Of a stretch of DNA of 64,000 nucleotides, positions 63,069 to 64,000 are shown piece by piece. Position 1 is the first letter of the stretch. Each line of letters begins with the position of its first letter. A model generated the notes under the pieces. It ran no database searches and was not told where the DNA came from. It saw only the letters and a list, made by a program, of their open reading frames with translations. Position numbers and translations under genes: made by a program. The stretch lies in contig CP166130.1 in NCBI GenBank assembly GCA_041228335.1, positions 1,884,638 through 1,948,637 on the forward strand, in the 5' to 3' direction. The DNA is from Alphaproteobacteria bacterium LSUCC0684. GTDB lineage: Bacteria; Pseudomonadota; Alphaproteobacteria; Puniceispirillales; UBA1172.

Positions 63069-64000
63069 ATGGCCACGCCTTCGCCGCTTGTTGACCCTTA
63101 TGGCCGGCCGATTACATATTTGCGCGTCTCGGTAACGGATCGCTGCGATTTTCGCTGTGTTTACTGCATGGCCGAAGAGATGACCTTTCTGCCCAAGGCC
63201 GATCTGTTGACGCTGGAAGAGCTGGAAACGGTGTGCCGCCGCTTCATGGCGGTGGGGACACGCAAGATTCGCCTCACCGGTGGTGAGCCGCTGGTGCGGC
63301 GCAACATCATGCAGCTGATCGGCAATCTCGGGGCGGAGGTCGGCCGCGGCAATCTTGATGAGCTCACCATCACAACCAATGGCAGTCAGCTTCACAAGAT
63401 GGCCGATGATCTCTATCGTGCTGGGGTGCGCCGGGTCAATGTCTCCATCGACACGCTGGACACGGAAAAGTTCCGGGAGATCACCCGCTGGGGGGATCTC
63501 GGCAAGGTGATGGACGGTCTTGATGCCGCCAGATCAGCCGGGCTTGATATCAAGATCAACGCGGTGGCGCTCAAAGGCTTCAACGATCTCGAACTTGCCG
63601 ATATGGTCTCCTGGTGCGGCCGCGAAGGCTTTGACATGACCATCATCGAGGTCATGCCCATGGGGGATATCGGCAGTGAGAACCGGGTGGATCAGTATCT
63701 GCCGGTCTCACTTGTCCGCGCCGGTCTGGCCAGGAGATTCACCCTTACCGATCTCGATTATTCCAGCGGCGGGCCTGCCCGCTATGTCCGGGTTGAGGAA
63801 ACCGGCCGCAAACTGGGATTTATCACGCCGCTGACCCATAATTTCTGCGAAAGCTGCAACCGGGTGCGGCTGACCTGCACCGGCATGCTGTATATGTGCC
63901 TTGGCCAGGATGACAGCGCTGATCTCTGCAAGGCCCTGCGGCAGGGGGGCGAAGCCGGGCTCAATGACGCCATTCTCGAGGCTATCGGCCGCAAGCCCAA
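63069..64000 (+). CDS. moaA: GTP 3',8-cyclase MoaA (partial, runs off the window)
   Basis: MoaA is a radical-SAM enzyme for the first step of molybdenum cofactor synthesis. About 310 residues are visible and the 3' end is missing. The radical-SAM cluster is Cys26-Cys30-Cys33 ([11 protein letters not shown]), with [10 protein letters not shown] for SAM binding. The second cluster's cysteines are in [15 protein letters not shown]. The start ATG 63069 follows GAGG at about 8 nt. The missing C-terminal GG motif would lie beyond 64000. Confidence 0.96.
   Translation, partial: MATPSPLVDPYGRPITYLRVSVTDRCDFRCVYCMAEEMTFLPKADLLTLEELETVCRRFMAVGTRKIRLTGGEPLVRRNIMQLIGNLGAEVGRGNLDELTITTNGSQLHKMADDLYRAGVRRVNVSIDTLDTEKFREITRWGDLGKVMDGLDAARSAGLDIKINAVALKGFNDLELADMVSWCGREGFDMTIIEVMPMGDIGSENRVDQYLPVSLVRAGLARRFTLTDLDYSSGGPARYVRVEETGRKLGFITPLTHNFCESCNRVRLTCTGMLYMCLGQDDSADLCKALRQGGEAGLNDAILEAIGRKP

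Noticed and set aside
62834-63076. 80-codon minus-strand frame in the gluQ-moaA gap
   Set aside because: It runs through the terminator and the 14-bp repeats, has no ribosome-binding site and gives a low-complexity product.

Overview
The window is a compact, GC-rich alphaproteobacterial chromosome segment. The gene orders that point to this class are atpI-atpB-atpE-atpF'-atpF with a duplicated b subunit and no F1 genes, ctaC-ctaD-ctaB-coxF-ctaG-ctaE-DUF983-SURF1-thrC-M16 peptidase, ispH-thrB-rnhA, a DUF3035 (BamF-type) lipoprotein beside lspA, and DUF374-waaA-lpxK-lpxL. The genus cannot be fixed from the sequence; an aerobic, probably free-living Rhodospirillales- or SAR116-like bacterium fits. 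Nearly everything is housekeeping. No insertion sequence, prophage, CRISPR array or rRNA is visible.

Layout. 1-10.5 kb: end of an unidentified gene, purH, mutY (convergent), a DUF721 protein, a Tat-type DsbA-like thioredoxin, smc, then the ATP synthase Fo operon closed by a clear terminator. 10.6-16.7 kb: a lipoprotein, ispH-thrB-rnhA, a Prx5-type peroxiredoxin behind a DsbD-like reductase, and algH. 16.7-25.6 kb (minus strand): the aa3 cytochrome oxidase and assembly operon with thrC and an M16 peptidase at its distal end. 25.8-36.2 kb: tldD and tldE/pmbA, about 7 kb apart, flanking a nuclease, an MFS exporter, gshA-rsmE, ubiA, an unknown protein and argC, then a phosphatase. 36.2-44.1 kb: envelope genes (MsbA-like exporter, GT9 and GT25 glycosyltransferases, DUF374 acyltransferase, waaA, lpxK, lpxL). 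44.1-56.9 kb: xseA, purD, tadA, rluB-rsmD, mutL, then ribF-ileS-lspA-DUF3035 and an MscS channel. 56.9-64 kb: chaC, tRNA-Leu(CAA), a small AT-richer accessory segment with two unfamiliar genes, dedA-dsbB-coq7, an HNH endonuclease, an esterase, gluQ and the start of moaA.

Genes that work together: Fo and cytochrome oxidase (respiration); DsbA, DsbB and a DsbD-like reductase (envelope thiol chemistry); gshA and chaC (glutathione synthesis and breakdown), perhaps with a second cyclotransferase-like protein at 32.4-33.2 kb; ubiA and coq7 (ubiquinone); waaA, lpxK, lpxL and the MsbA-like exporter (lipid A).

The most interesting non-genic signals are a predicted small RNA at about 62,861-62,926, with an exposed CCTCC anti-Shine-Dalgarno loop and a strong terminator; four 16-bp hairpin repeats at the algH/M16 junction; and the tRNA-Leu-adjacent two-gene cassette. 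Genes are packed tightly: four convergent pairs share a palindromic CTAG or TTAA that holds both stop codons. No unmistakable new multi-gene system was found; the sRNA and the cassette are the best candidates for follow-up.
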